Shown piece after piece: positions 7,846-15,800 of a DNA stretch of 23,383 bases. The notes under the pieces were generated by a model, which saw only the letters and a list, made by a program, of their open reading frames with translations, ran no database searches and was not told where the DNA came from. The stretch covers positions 1 to 23,383 of the forward strand of contig CAZEQJ010000042.1 in the NCBI GenBank assembly GCA_964514385.1. The letters are read 5' to 3'. Each line of letters begins with the position of its first letter. Within the stretch, counting starts at the first letter, position 1. Origin of the DNA: CAZEQJ01 sp964514385. Lineage in GTDB: Bacteria; Bacteroidota; Bacteroidia; Cytophagales; Cyclobacteriaceae. Both the position numbers and the translations under genes were made by a program.

Positions 7846-7870
7846 TGTTGCGGAGCGAAGCTCCGCAACA
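7846..7870. terminator. Hairpin between convergent genes
   Basis: TGTTGCGGAGC-GAA-GCTCCGCAACA: an 11 bp perfect GC-rich stem with a 3-base loop, in the 43-base gap between the plus-strand barrel gene (ends 7833) and the minus-strand DUF5777 gene (ends 7877). Position and strength suit a terminator used from both sides, although there is no long T run on either strand. Confidence 0.7.
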
Positions 7871-7876
7871 TTACCA

Positions 7877-8704
7877 CTAAAACTGAAATATCCTCACGAT
7901 ATTGAACCCAAACCGTATATCGCCCTGAAAAAAACTACGGTTGTTTTCCTTGATAAAAGCGTACTCATTCATCGACAGGGAATTGCCAAAAAACAGCTGA
8001 AACTGATGGGCAATATTATTGAAGTTGACGCCCACAGCAAACGAATCAAACTGATCTTCAATCTTCTCTTGCTGCCAGTAGTATTCACCCGATAGGTAGA
8101 TCGTACGTGTTAGTTTGATTTCTCCTCCAACGCCGAGGGCGAATGCACTGTTCGGGTCTGCCTCAGCAGCAACCAGATTGCGGTGTATATAGGTAGGGGA
8201 GACCTGAATATTGATTTTCTTATAAAACTGTCTGGATAAAATAAGCTGGGTGGTATATGACATTTTATGCGCATAAATATCATAAGCAGCAACAATCTCC
8301 GGCAGGTCAGCTGTTTTTATAAAACCACCGGCAAAGATTGTTGCGGTAAGTGGCATTGCATTACTACCCCGCGACTGCCTTAACAGCTGATATTTGACAA
8401 AACCGTCGTAAACTTTGTCGAGCCGGCTTCTGCCGACACCAACTGACAATTTTTCGGTAATGCCGTATTGCAGACCCAGGCGTATATTGGCATAATCGTC
8501 AAGGCCCCAAAGGCTGGATACACCACCATTCAGAAAACCAAAACGGTGACCAATGTCAAATGAAAGGTTATTTTTATGTAATACCTCAGCAGAATGGCCA
8601 TTGATGACCCGCTGTGAAGAATATACCGTTCGCACGCGGGCGATCTCCTCCTGGCCCAGCAGCAGAATCGGAAGTAAGGCTAAACTAATTATCAGGCGCA
8701 CCAT
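7877..8704 (-). CDS. DUF5777-family outer-membrane beta-barrel protein
   Basis: 275 residues. Signal peptide MVRLIISLALLPILLLGQ, then YSSQRVINGHSAEVL, LSFDIGHRFG, LWGLDDYANIRLGLQYGITEKLSVGVGRS and KVYDGFVKYQLLRQ, the recognisable signature of DUF5777. Many alternating strands, and the C-terminus IRFGFNIVRIFQF ends in Phe as in outer-membrane barrels. Biochemical function of the family is unknown; it is often found beside YceI-like and cytochrome-type proteins. Its ATG lies 20 bases inside the end of the heme lipoprotein gene, so it is the last gene of that operon. Confidence 0.85.
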   Translation of the reverse strand: MVRLIISLALLPILLLGQEEIARVRTVYSSQRVINGHSAEVLHKNNLSFDIGHRFGFLNGGVSSLWGLDDYANIRLGLQYGITEKLSVGVGRSRLDKVYDGFVKYQLLRQSRGSNAMPLTATIFAGGFIKTADLPEIVAAYDIYAHKMSYTTQLILSRQFYKKINIQVSPTYIHRNLVAAEADPNSAFALGVGGEIKLTRTIYLSGEYYWQQEKIEDQFDSFAVGVNFNNIAHQFQLFFGNSLSMNEYAFIKENNRSFFQGDIRFGFNIVRIFQF

Positions 8705-9077
8705 CTCGATACCATTTTTCGATTATGTAAATTTCTGTTTCACTTAATGGATTATTTTTCGTCAACGGTGGCATCGGAGAGACTTCATTGTTTATCCGTA
8801 CCACTATTCTTTCTACCCATACATTTATGCTCTGATAGTTTGTGAGGTTGGGTGGCATATCACCATTATGACACCCCGGGGTAGCACAATTATTTTCCAG
8901 CAGTGGCATCACATGTGATGCAAAACTGACCGCCTGGGTGGTATCGAAGCCAGCTGAGACTGTATCCACGGCTTCGATATATTCACGGTTCAGTTCGTAT
9001 AAAGTATCCACTGCATCATAATAGCAGCTGCTGAGCATAAGCAATGTGACTATAATTAAGGCTGTGATGTATTTCAT
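8685..9077 (-). CDS. Small lipoprotein with an unusual C-x4-C-H heme-type motif
   Basis: 130 residues from ATG 9077 (MKYITALIIVTLLMLSSC); an upstream in-frame start at 9110 would lie inside the preceding gene and hide the signal peptide. Lipobox LSSC with Cys18. Then PLLENNCATPGCHNGDMPPNL: Cys64, Cys69, His70 form a C-x4-C-H pattern rather than the standard CxxCH, with two Met-Pro-Pro sites (MPP at 74-76 and 102-104), one of which could give the distal heme ligand. The LSETEIYIIEKWYRDGAP end is the usual last helix of small cytochrome c domains. Likely anchored to an envelope membrane and facing the periplasm or surface. It starts two bases after the stop of the preceding heme gene and overlaps DUF5777 by 20 bases. 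Confidence 0.82.
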   Translation of the reverse strand: MKYITALIIVTLLMLSSCYYDAVDTLYELNREYIEAVDTVSAGFDTTQAVSFASHVMPLLENNCATPGCHNGDMPPNLTNYQSINVWVERIVVRINNEVSPMPPLTKNNPLSETEIYIIEKWYRDGAPDN

Positions 9078-9079
9078 GG

Positions 9080-9355
9080 TCAGTTGTTTTGCATTCCCTG
9101 TTCTACCCATAATTTCAGTATCTCAATCTCCTCGTCGGTAAGCGGCTCATCCGGATATGGTGGCATCATCTGTACCTCGGACATTGAAATTATACCTGCA
9201 ATCGCTGATTTAATGCCATTATAGTTGTCATAATCATCATGACAAGCCACACATTTTGCTTCAATCAGCGGATATACCTGACCACTGAAGCTCACTTGTT
9301 CTATCGTGGTCTGGTAGGTAGCTCGTATCTTAACGGACGACTCCGGCATCACCAC
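9080..9355 (-). CDS. C-terminal heme piece of the interrupted lipoprotein
   Basis: Begins GTG GTG ATG directly after the TAA, same frame. 91 codons at most; contains CVACH (CxxCH) and MMPP. It has no signal peptide, so if translated by itself it could not reach the periplasm where heme c is attached, and no ribosome-binding sequence precedes it. This speaks for it being part of one original protein. Confidence 0.5.
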   Translation of the reverse strand: MVMPESSVKIRATYQTTIEQVSFSGQVYPLIEAKCVACHDDYDNYNGIKSAIAGIISMSEVQMMPPYPDEPLTDEEIEILKLWVEQGMQNN

Positions 9356-9901
9356 TTAGGAGGTCTGGGTGGTAGTATCCAGTACATGATCGACATCGCC
9401 GGTCCAGCTCACAAATTCTATTCCCTCGATAGGATCATTGGCGATTATAGCTACAGTATCAAAAGCGAAATACTGACCACTGCCCTGGCCCTGTTCTACG
9501 GTAAGGCTATATTTTATCCCCAGGTTATAAAGGTTGATTTTACCAGAGGAAATCAGCGTATCCAGTGCTTCGAAATAAAACCGGTATTCCAGTTCATGAT
9601 CACCGATATCCAGTGTAATGATGCTATCAAGCCTGTTGTTTTCCAGAATGCCATGTGCAACACCATCCAGAAGGCGCTCGATGATAAGTGAAGAGTCTTG
9701 CTCAAGCTTTGCGATGCTCAGGTTGAGCACAAGGGGCAGTGATATGGTATCTGAAGAATGGTCAGACAGTATGGTGACGGTGAGTTCAGGTGTAGGAACA
9801 GGAGCTAATTCATTCCCTTCCGGTACGTTGAGCGGTTCGGTGGTTTCACATTCCACGAATAGAAACCAGAATAGGGGTAGCAGACAAAGCAGGCGTTTCA
9901 T
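9356..9901 (-). CDS. N-terminal piece of the interrupted heme lipoprotein
   Basis: 181 residues, MKRLLCLLPLFWFLFVEC onward; the frame extends to 9922 but the ATG at 9901 gives a proper signal sequence. Cys18 would be the lipid site, but Glu at -1 is a poor lipobox, so lipidation is uncertain. A proline-rich linker (VPEGNELAPVPTP) is followed by beta strands and the first two-thirds of an InlB-like repeat. Without readthrough this product lacks the heme domain. Confidence 0.7.
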   Translation of the reverse strand: MKRLLCLLPLFWFLFVECETTEPLNVPEGNELAPVPTPELTVTILSDHSSDTISLPLVLNLSIAKLEQDSSLIIERLLDGVAHGILENNRLDSIITLDIGDHELEYRFYFEALDTLISSGKINLYNLGIKYSLTVEQGQGSGQYFAFDTVAIIANDPIEGIEFVSWTGDVDHVLDTTTQTS

Positions 9902-9971
9902 GATAATCAATGCTGACGACACCCGAAAATGACAGTTTTACCGATCAATACGCAGCATTTTTTTCAACCAC

Positions 9972-10010
9972 CTGAATGACATTAATCAGATGTAACTGAT
10001 TGATATTCAG
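9972..10010. repeat. Nested inverted repeat upstream of the heme operon
   Basis: CTGAAT (9972-9977), AATCAG (9984-9989), six-base centre, CTGATT (9996-10001), ATTCAG (10005-10010): two nested pairs of 6-base arms with unequal spacers. It lies in the 196-base gap between mscS (ends 10098) and the heme lipoprotein start (9901). It could be an operator for the heme operon or an RNA hairpin after mscS. The rest of the gap holds nothing I recognise. Confidence 0.4.
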
Positions 10011-10097
10011 ATTATTAAATTAATATTAGGCTCATGTTAATCCAAAGTAAATTCTTTTGGTAGTTTTTTCATTTGCGACACATTGGCCTGACGTAAA

Positions 10098-10958
10098 TCA
10101 GGATTTTATGTGGACATCGACCTGAGGGAATGGGATGGTCACCTTGTTTTCCCGGAATTTTCTGTCGATGGTATAGCGGATTTCGCTCTTGATGCGTTCT
10201 ATTCGGAATACATTATCAGAGAAAAACAGTAGCCTGAAGTCGAGTGATGAATTGCCAAAATCACGGAAATGTACCAGTATCTTGCTATGGTCACCTACTT
10301 CAGGATGTTCCGCAGCACTTTCTTTCAATAAGCGGGTTACGAGCTGCGTATCGCTGCCATAGGCCACCCCTACATAGATGCTAAAGCGTGTATTATTGGA
10401 CTGGTGGCTCCAGTTGATAAGCTTATTCGATGTTACATACGAATTGGGTATGATGACGCTTATCTCATCTCGTGTCAGTGCGGTCGAGGTACGTAATCCG
10501 ATGCTTTGTATCATTACTACTTCACCGTCTATTTCCATCACATCTCCGATTTTTGTGGAGCCCTCGGTCAGTAATATGATGCCGGATATGAAGTCATTGA
10601 AGGTTTGTTGCAGCCCAAGGCCGACGCCCACCAGCAATGCGGCACTACCAGCTAGTAGCAGCGTCACCCGAAGACCTACCGCCTCCAGCATCAATGCTAT
10701 GGCAATCACCCAGAGGATATATCGGGTGATCTGGTAAAGAGCATATATATTCCCTTCGTTTAATTTTTTAAAGCGTGCCTTCAGCGCTTTCTTAATCACC
10801 CAGATAATAAACTTGGTGCTGACAAATATGAGAAGTATGGTAAGAATGGAATACACCCGGAGCTCAATTTTGCCGAGTGTAATGATTTCATATTCAAGAA
10901 AGCTGCTCGTGGCTTGCCATAAACTGTTTAATGTAAAATTTGATGCTGGTTCCTTCAT
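10098..10958 (-). CDS. MscS-family mechanosensitive channel
   Basis: 286 residues, small MscS type. Three membrane segments: about 36-55, 76-95 and the pore helix 98-130 with the Gly/Ala-rich run AGSAALLVGVGLGLQQ then FNDFISG. The MscS beta domain follows: GDVMEIDGEVVMIQSIGLRTSTALTRDEISVIIPNS (138-172), then the cytoplasmic vestibule. Family role is release of solutes on membrane tension; some small homologues are gated or used differently. The ATG at 10958 is 65 bases upstream of the kinase stop codon, so the first 21 residues are encoded in overlap with the kinase C-terminus; no later ATG would keep the first helix. This makes it the third gene of the receptor-kinase-channel operon. Confidence 0.92.
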   Translation of the reverse strand: MKEPASNFTLNSLWQATSSFLEYEIITLGKIELRVYSILTILLIFVSTKFIIWVIKKALKARFKKLNEGNIYALYQITRYILWVIAIALMLEAVGLRVTLLLAGSAALLVGVGLGLQQTFNDFISGIILLTEGSTKIGDVMEIDGEVVMIQSIGLRTSTALTRDEISVIIPNSYVTSNKLINWSHQSNNTRFSIYVGVAYGSDTQLVTRLLKESAAEHPEVGDHSKILVHFRDFGNSSLDFRLLFFSDNVFRIERIKSEIRYTIDRKFRENKVTIPFPQVDVHIKS

Positions 10959-13728
10959 TTAGTTGGGATTGTATGTTTATCTCTCCCCCTAATTTATGAA
11001 TTGCTTCGCGTACTATATATAAACCAAGGCCTGAACCTGTTTCACGGTCGGTGGCGCGGTAAAACATCTGAAAAATTTTCTCGAGGTGTTCCTGTCCGAT
11101 GCCGATGCCGTTGTCTGCCACTGTAAAATTTATTCTTCCTTTTTCACGGGTGGCTGAAATTGTGATTTTAGTCAACTCTCGGCGAGGATGTGAGTATTTT
11201 ATGGCATTTGAGAGCAGGTTGGAAAAGATCATTTCAATGCGTTGCGGATCGGATATGAAGCTGAAATCCTTGTCGTACTCCTTGATGACCTGCAGGTTCA
11301 GTTTGTCTTTGTAAAATTGCAGGTCATCCAGCGCATCTTCTATGAGGTCATCCAGCAGGATGGTTTTTTTAATTACTTCGGTCCGGTTATTTTTGGAGTA
11401 GTTGTTGATCTCCTTGATGGTATCGTCCATTTTTACGATACTTTTTAAAATCAGGTCAAAATATTTTTTATCTGTTTCGGAACGGTCATCGGTATTCATA
11501 AGACGGATGAGGCCCATGATACTGGTGATAGGTGCCCGAAGGTTATGAGAAGTGCGGTATACAAAATGATCCAGTTCTTCATTTATCTTATTCAATTCTT
11601 CGTTTTTATCACGAAGTACGATTTCATTGGTCTTTATATCTGTGATATCAATAAGTATGCCCAGGAGGCTTTCGGTTTTCCTCTCCAGGTTGATCACTTT
11701 CCTTGTCGAAAGGTTTATATATTTTAGTACCCCACGACGCGTATTCATCCGCAACGTGATATCATAAAACTCTCCCAGGCCGAGGGAGGAGGCTTCGATG
11801 AGGTCGTTGAAGGCATTCTTATCCTCATCTGCTATCATGGCACGCCAGTCGTTTAGCTTGAAGTCTTTTCGTTTTTCAATATTCAGTATCTGGGCAAACT
11901 GTTCGTTTATTTTTAGTGTACGCGACGGAAACTCAACCTCCCATGTGCCAAGGTTCCCACCTGCTAATAGCATTTCGGTTTGCTTCTGGAGCATCTCCTG
12001 GGTGGCGTTAAGCTCTTCCATATTCTGAAGAAGCTCCTCTTCATTTGCCATCAGTTGCTTGTTTTTATATTCAATTTCAGCGTTTTTTCTTTTCAACAGA
12101 CGGTGATCACGCGACCGGCTGACAAGGGCAAGACCCGTAACGACCAGTACCAACAGGGACAGTGATGTCATGATGATCAGGAAATTTCGTCTTCGCTGCT
12201 CTCCCCTGATCTTTTCATTGGCCAGCTCCTGTGACTGGTTCATCGCTGACAGCCGGATGCTGTCAGTTCGTATCTGCTCCTGGTATGCATTGAGGCGAAG
12301 CAACTGATTTGTACGCTCTTTTTCCAGCAGGTCAAGCTCGAAAAGCTTGTTTTCGGCATTGATCCTCTCTTCTCGTTCTTTTCTGGCTTCATTTTCCAGA
12401 CGCTGACGGTCAAGTTCGAGCTGATTTAGCGCCAGCTGCTGGGTGGCATACCCTTCTTCACGCCGGGCTCTTTCAGCTTCGAGCTGGTATTGCTGTATCT
12501 GGAGTCTGTTTCTGATTTCGTTTTGAATTCTGGAAGAGAGCGATCGCTCCAGTGTCAGCAGGTTATTCTGTCTGCTTCTTTGTGTATCACCAATATCCTC
12601 TTGGCGCAACTGACTGACATAGCGCAATGTTTCTATCCGTTTGTCAAGCGCATTGGCTTCAGCGAGTTTATTTTGAGCTTCGTAGATAGATTTTTTCACC
12701 TCAAGACACTGGCGCTCCAGATCAGTAAGCCCCAGATTTGTTGCAGAGGCGATGGCCTGGTTAATGAAAACCAGGGCTAACCGGTAGTTTTCCTTTCTTA
12801 ACTCGAGGATGGAGCTGAATTGCTGGTGCCTGATTCTCAACGTATCGTTATCGCCAATATAGCTCCGGGCAATGTCAAGCACTTCACCCGCTACCTCGAA
12901 ATTTTGTTGCAGCATGTAATTGGTGCTTCGGATAAGTTGAGCACGGAATTTATTTTCTTTTGATGTTACCATTGGTAGCACCTTTTCTGCAATCCGGTTA
13001 CTGCTCTGAGGATCACCACCATTTTGTAGCGTTTTTGCCCAAAGCAATAATATTCTGGCTGCTTTCTCATCCCTGCCCGATGCAGTATAAAGAGATGTCA
13101 ACTTATCAATTTGCTGCTGTGTTGTCGCGTCAAAATAGGGTGGCATGTCATGAATGACCTGATGATAAAGAGCTTTCTCATATATTGGGCCGTTTGCCGG
13201 AGCAACAGCAATGAGGCTACTGAAGATGGAGTCTGCCCTATTATGGTCACCTGTTTTATATAGGCATTGTGCCAGCTTTAAGCGAATTTCATTGGTCTTT
13301 GACGGGGAACTCCGGTACTGAATAGACTGATAATATGAAATAGCCTGGGTGTATAATCCCTGATCCTGAAGCAGCTGCCCTATTTGAAAGCCTGCATGGA
13401 CACGTAACGTATCCAAATGCTGCGATTCATTGCTCTCGCTCATATTAAATACCCAGAGAAGATGCTCAAGGGCAAAATTTACATTTCGCTTGCTTAGAAA
13501 CCAGACACCCGCGAGGTATCGCAGTTGCGCTTCAACCCAGGGTAAGCTATAACGCTCACTGGCATAAGAGGCATCTTCCAGAAAATGATTGATCGCTGTC
13601 TGGGCTTCATTTACTTCCATTTTATCGAAAGTGGTCATCAGTAGCTCCGCCTGTGACCGGTAGGACTGCGCCAAACCTGTTACAGTAAGTCCAAGAAAAG
13701 CGGCCATATGCAGGAGAACATTTCTCAT
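10894..13728 (-). CDS. Sensor histidine kinase with periplasmic TPR/coiled-coil sensor and PAS domain
   Basis: 944 residues. Signal peptide (1-20, GLAQ); periplasmic helical TPR-like repeats about 25-370; long charged coiled coil about 395-515; one transmembrane helix (515-536, FLIIMTSLSLLVLVVTGLAL); second coiled coil 545-585; PAS domain 585-700 ending ILIDITDI; HisKA with phospho-acceptor His728 in YRTSHNLRAPITSIMGL; HATPase with N box SNLLSNAIKY (836-845), G1 DNGIGIG (872-878), F box IFQMFY and G2 GSGLGLYI (898-905). All catalytic motifs present. No receiver or DNA-binding domain, and no response regulator gene in the window, so its output partner is elsewhere. Start ATG overlaps the receptor gene stop (ATGA, 13725-13728). 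Confidence 0.93.
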   Translation of the reverse strand: MRNVLLHMAAFLGLTVTGLAQSYRSQAELLMTTFDKMEVNEAQTAINHFLEDASYASERYSLPWVEAQLRYLAGVWFLSKRNVNFALEHLLWVFNMSESNESQHLDTLRVHAGFQIGQLLQDQGLYTQAISYYQSIQYRSSPSKTNEIRLKLAQCLYKTGDHNRADSIFSSLIAVAPANGPIYEKALYHQVIHDMPPYFDATTQQQIDKLTSLYTASGRDEKAARILLLWAKTLQNGGDPQSSNRIAEKVLPMVTSKENKFRAQLIRSTNYMLQQNFEVAGEVLDIARSYIGDNDTLRIRHQQFSSILELRKENYRLALVFINQAIASATNLGLTDLERQCLEVKKSIYEAQNKLAEANALDKRIETLRYVSQLRQEDIGDTQRSRQNNLLTLERSLSSRIQNEIRNRLQIQQYQLEAERARREEGYATQQLALNQLELDRQRLENEARKEREERINAENKLFELDLLEKERTNQLLRLNAYQEQIRTDSIRLSAMNQSQELANEKIRGEQRRRNFLIIMTSLSLLVLVVTGLALVSRSRDHRLLKRKNAEIEYKNKQLMANEEELLQNMEELNATQEMLQKQTEMLLAGGNLGTWEVEFPSRTLKINEQFAQILNIEKRKDFKLNDWRAMIADEDKNAFNDLIEASSLGLGEFYDITLRMNTRRGVLKYINLSTRKVINLERKTESLLGILIDITDIKTNEIVLRDKNEELNKINEELDHFVYRTSHNLRAPITSIMGLIRLMNTDDRSETDKKYFDLILKSIVKMDDTIKEINNYSKNNRTEVIKKTILLDDLIEDALDDLQFYKDKLNLQVIKEYDKDFSFISDPQRIEMIFSNLLSNAIKYSHPRRELTKITISATREKGRINFTVADNGIGIGQEHLEKIFQMFYRATDRETGSGLGLYIVREAIHKLGGEINIQSQLNEGTSIKFYIKQFMASHEQLS

Positions 13729-15710
13729 ATACTGGCGCTGATCGTTAGATAGAATGATCTCCCCTGGCGTACAGGAAGGGTATTGATATTAAGTCTGGCA
13801 ACTTCAGGCATATAAAAATCAGCATTCCAAAGGTTGATCACGCTGCCTGAAACTGAAATCACGGTGTTGAAATCCAATCCGAAGATTTCATTCAGGTTAC
13901 CTGTGGCCTGCAATGTACCCCAAAGTACAGGCTTGCTGGGTGGGTTGACATTCAAAACCGAAGGGTTAAACACGGCCACATTACCAAAGTCGTTATAATA
14001 GCTGTGGAGCAGACCAATATTTCCCCGCCCACTGGAATAACGAACCCCAACTTTCGCCATAATGCAGGGGAGCAGGTTTCCTTCATCCAGTGTATCGCCA
14101 ATATTTATGAAATTCCAGCTAAAGGACTGGTCAACTGACCAGTTGTTCCATCTCAGGTCATTTTCCAGCTCAACTCCCTGTATTGTAGTTTTGCCCTGAT
14201 TCTGGTATTGAAGTACCGTTCTGTTATCCAGTAAGGCCGGACGGCGTACGATAGCATCATTCTCAATACTTCTGAAGTATGTAAGCTGGGTCACCAGATG
14301 TTTAAAACTACCGATCAGCTGGATATCCAGGGTGTTGATCGTTTCCGGTAACAAATTTTCATTGCCAATGACGGTCGGAGGGATTTGTATGTCTGTTTCA
14401 GCCGGGAAGGGTGTACGGAAAGCATTGGCGTAAAGCACTTTGGCATTGAAGCGATCGTTGAGCCTGCCGATCACACCCAGCCTTGGGGTAAAACTGACAG
14501 GGAAAATACTGCCTCCTTTTATCTGTAATCCGGCAATGGTTTTAATGTATGAATTTATTTCCCAGTTGTTTTGTGCATAAGCTGTGTATAGTGTTTGGAA
14601 ATAATCATTGTTGATGATTCTGGAAGTGTCGCTGATGGTATTTATACCAAGGAAAAGAGTGGCTGTTGCTCCAAAGATCATATCTGACCTGTCACTGATC
14701 TCCAGAATATTGGTCTGCTCCAGCATCAGCCCTTCTGCGTTGGTCTGGTATTGTCCGATCGGGAGAAAGGTCCTGTGGTTGATGTGGTTGTAATTAAAAT
14801 GGACGCTGGATGAAAGCCGGTTGCTGAATTTATGCTGATATCCCATATCATAAAAAATCCGGAAGGCTTCATTTCTTCGTTCCCTGAGCGGAAGAAGGCC
14901 ATTCGTTTGGGCCGGTGCATGGCCAACGATTCCCTGATCGGAATAGGCAAACATGGCGTTGCTGTAGAAATTATTGTATTTGATATTGAAACTGACACCG
15001 ATGTTATCTTCTGACATTCGCATGCTGATAGGCTGGAGGTCTTCACCGATCATCTCCAAAGGCCATCCATCTTCATTAAAAACCTTGATGCCTATGTTGC
15101 CAAACATTTCGCCCTGGTTAAGCGCACCAAAGGCATCGATACCGAAGCCGCCAAAGCTACCTGTTGTGATCTTATTTGATCCTTTTACTTCACTAAACTC
15201 GGTAACGATGTTGATGACACCGGAATAAGCATTTGTGCCATAAATAACGCTGCCTGGCCCACGTATGACTTCGATTTTTTCGATGATACTCACTGGAAAT
15301 CCGAGAAGTACCGGAAAATCCATCCCGCCCCAGTACGGCTCACGCACGGGCCTGCCGTTTATCAGGATAAGGCATCGGTTGTTATTCTGAATGGGCAGCG
15401 ACCCACGTACGGATACGATATTTTGGGGATTGGAGTAAGTGCCAAACACAAAGGTATTCGTTACCTGCTCCAGCACTTCCATCAGACTGAGATGAGCGTA
15501 TGATTCGATTTCCTCCCGCTCAATAATCGTGATGATGCCGGGAGCTTCATATACATTTTCAACGATACGTGAGGCAACAGAAGTTGCAAGTATGGAGGCT
15601 GACTCCTCTTTTTCGCGAAGCAGGGGCTCAATATCAGGATATATATCCTCGGTTTGAGCAAGGACACTCAATGATATGGATAGGATGATATAGAGCAGTG
15701 ACCTTCTCAC
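13725..15710 (-). CDS. TonB-dependent outer-membrane receptor
   Basis: 661 residues, mid-sized, not a SusC-type protein: it lacks the N-terminal carboxypeptidase-like domain. Signal peptide MRRSLLYIILSISLSVLAQ; short linker; plug domain about 50-170 with EAPGIITIIEREEIE, SVRGS, ILINGRPVREPYWGG and IEKIEVIRGPGSVIYGTNAYSGVINIVT, the classic plug end; then a 22-strand-type barrel ending FYLTISASI. The ligand is not readable; nothing nearby indicates iron, cobalamin or glycan. It is the first gene of an operon with the sensor kinase, which it overlaps by four bases. Confidence 0.93.
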   Translation of the reverse strand: MRRSLLYIILSISLSVLAQTEDIYPDIEPLLREKEESASILATSVASRIVENVYEAPGIITIIEREEIESYAHLSLMEVLEQVTNTFVFGTYSNPQNIVSVRGSLPIQNNNRCLILINGRPVREPYWGGMDFPVLLGFPVSIIEKIEVIRGPGSVIYGTNAYSGVINIVTEFSEVKGSNKITTGSFGGFGIDAFGALNQGEMFGNIGIKVFNEDGWPLEMIGEDLQPISMRMSEDNIGVSFNIKYNNFYSNAMFAYSDQGIVGHAPAQTNGLLPLRERRNEAFRIFYDMGYQHKFSNRLSSSVHFNYNHINHRTFLPIGQYQTNAEGLMLEQTNILEISDRSDMIFGATATLFLGINTISDTSRIINNDYFQTLYTAYAQNNWEINSYIKTIAGLQIKGGSIFPVSFTPRLGVIGRLNDRFNAKVLYANAFRTPFPAETDIQIPPTVIGNENLLPETINTLDIQLIGSFKHLVTQLTYFRSIENDAIVRRPALLDNRTVLQYQNQGKTTIQGVELENDLRWNNWSVDQSFSWNFINIGDTLDEGNLLPCIMAKVGVRYSSGRGNIGLLHSYYNDFGNVAVFNPSVLNVNPPSKPVLWGTLQATGNLNEIFGLDFNTVISVSGSVINLWNADFYMPEVARLNINTLPVRQGRSFYLTISASI

Positions 15711-15800
15711 ATGATGCTTTTTTCATCATAAAAATATAAATGTTACCTATCTATACCATATCCGAAGCGGAAATAAAGGTACGGATGTAATATTTTCATA

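Larger units (their letters stand above)
9080..9901 (-). pseudogene. Lipoprotein-like protein with repeat domain and c-type heme domain, interrupted by one in-frame TAA
   Basis: Read as one frame from ATG 9901 this is a 273-residue protein broken only by a TAA at 9356-9358 (codon 182). Parts: hydrophobic N-terminal signal MKRLLCLLPLFWFLFVEC; a middle beta-rich part; a bacterial repeat domain of the kind seen in InlB-type/Flg_new_2 repeats, YSLTVEQGQGSGQY ... FVSWTGD ... TQTS-stop-VVMPESSVKIRATY; then a small cytochrome c domain, YPLIEAKCVACHDD (CxxCH at codons 217-221) with MMPP as likely distal ligand region and LTDEEIEILKLWVEQGM as last helix. The stop falls inside the repeat domain, whose second half (VxMPxxxVxIxAxY) follows directly in the same frame. 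So this is either a nonsense-mutated gene, a readthrough gene or a sequence error. Confidence 0.75.

Noticed and set aside
9356..9358. TAA as a recoded selenocysteine or pyrrolysine codon
   Set aside because: Those use TGA and TAG; for TAA only plain readthrough, mutation or error remain.
13725..15710. SusC-type receptor of a polysaccharide utilisation locus
   Set aside because: Too short, no N-terminal carboxypeptidase-like domain, and no SusD or glycoside hydrolase gene nearby.
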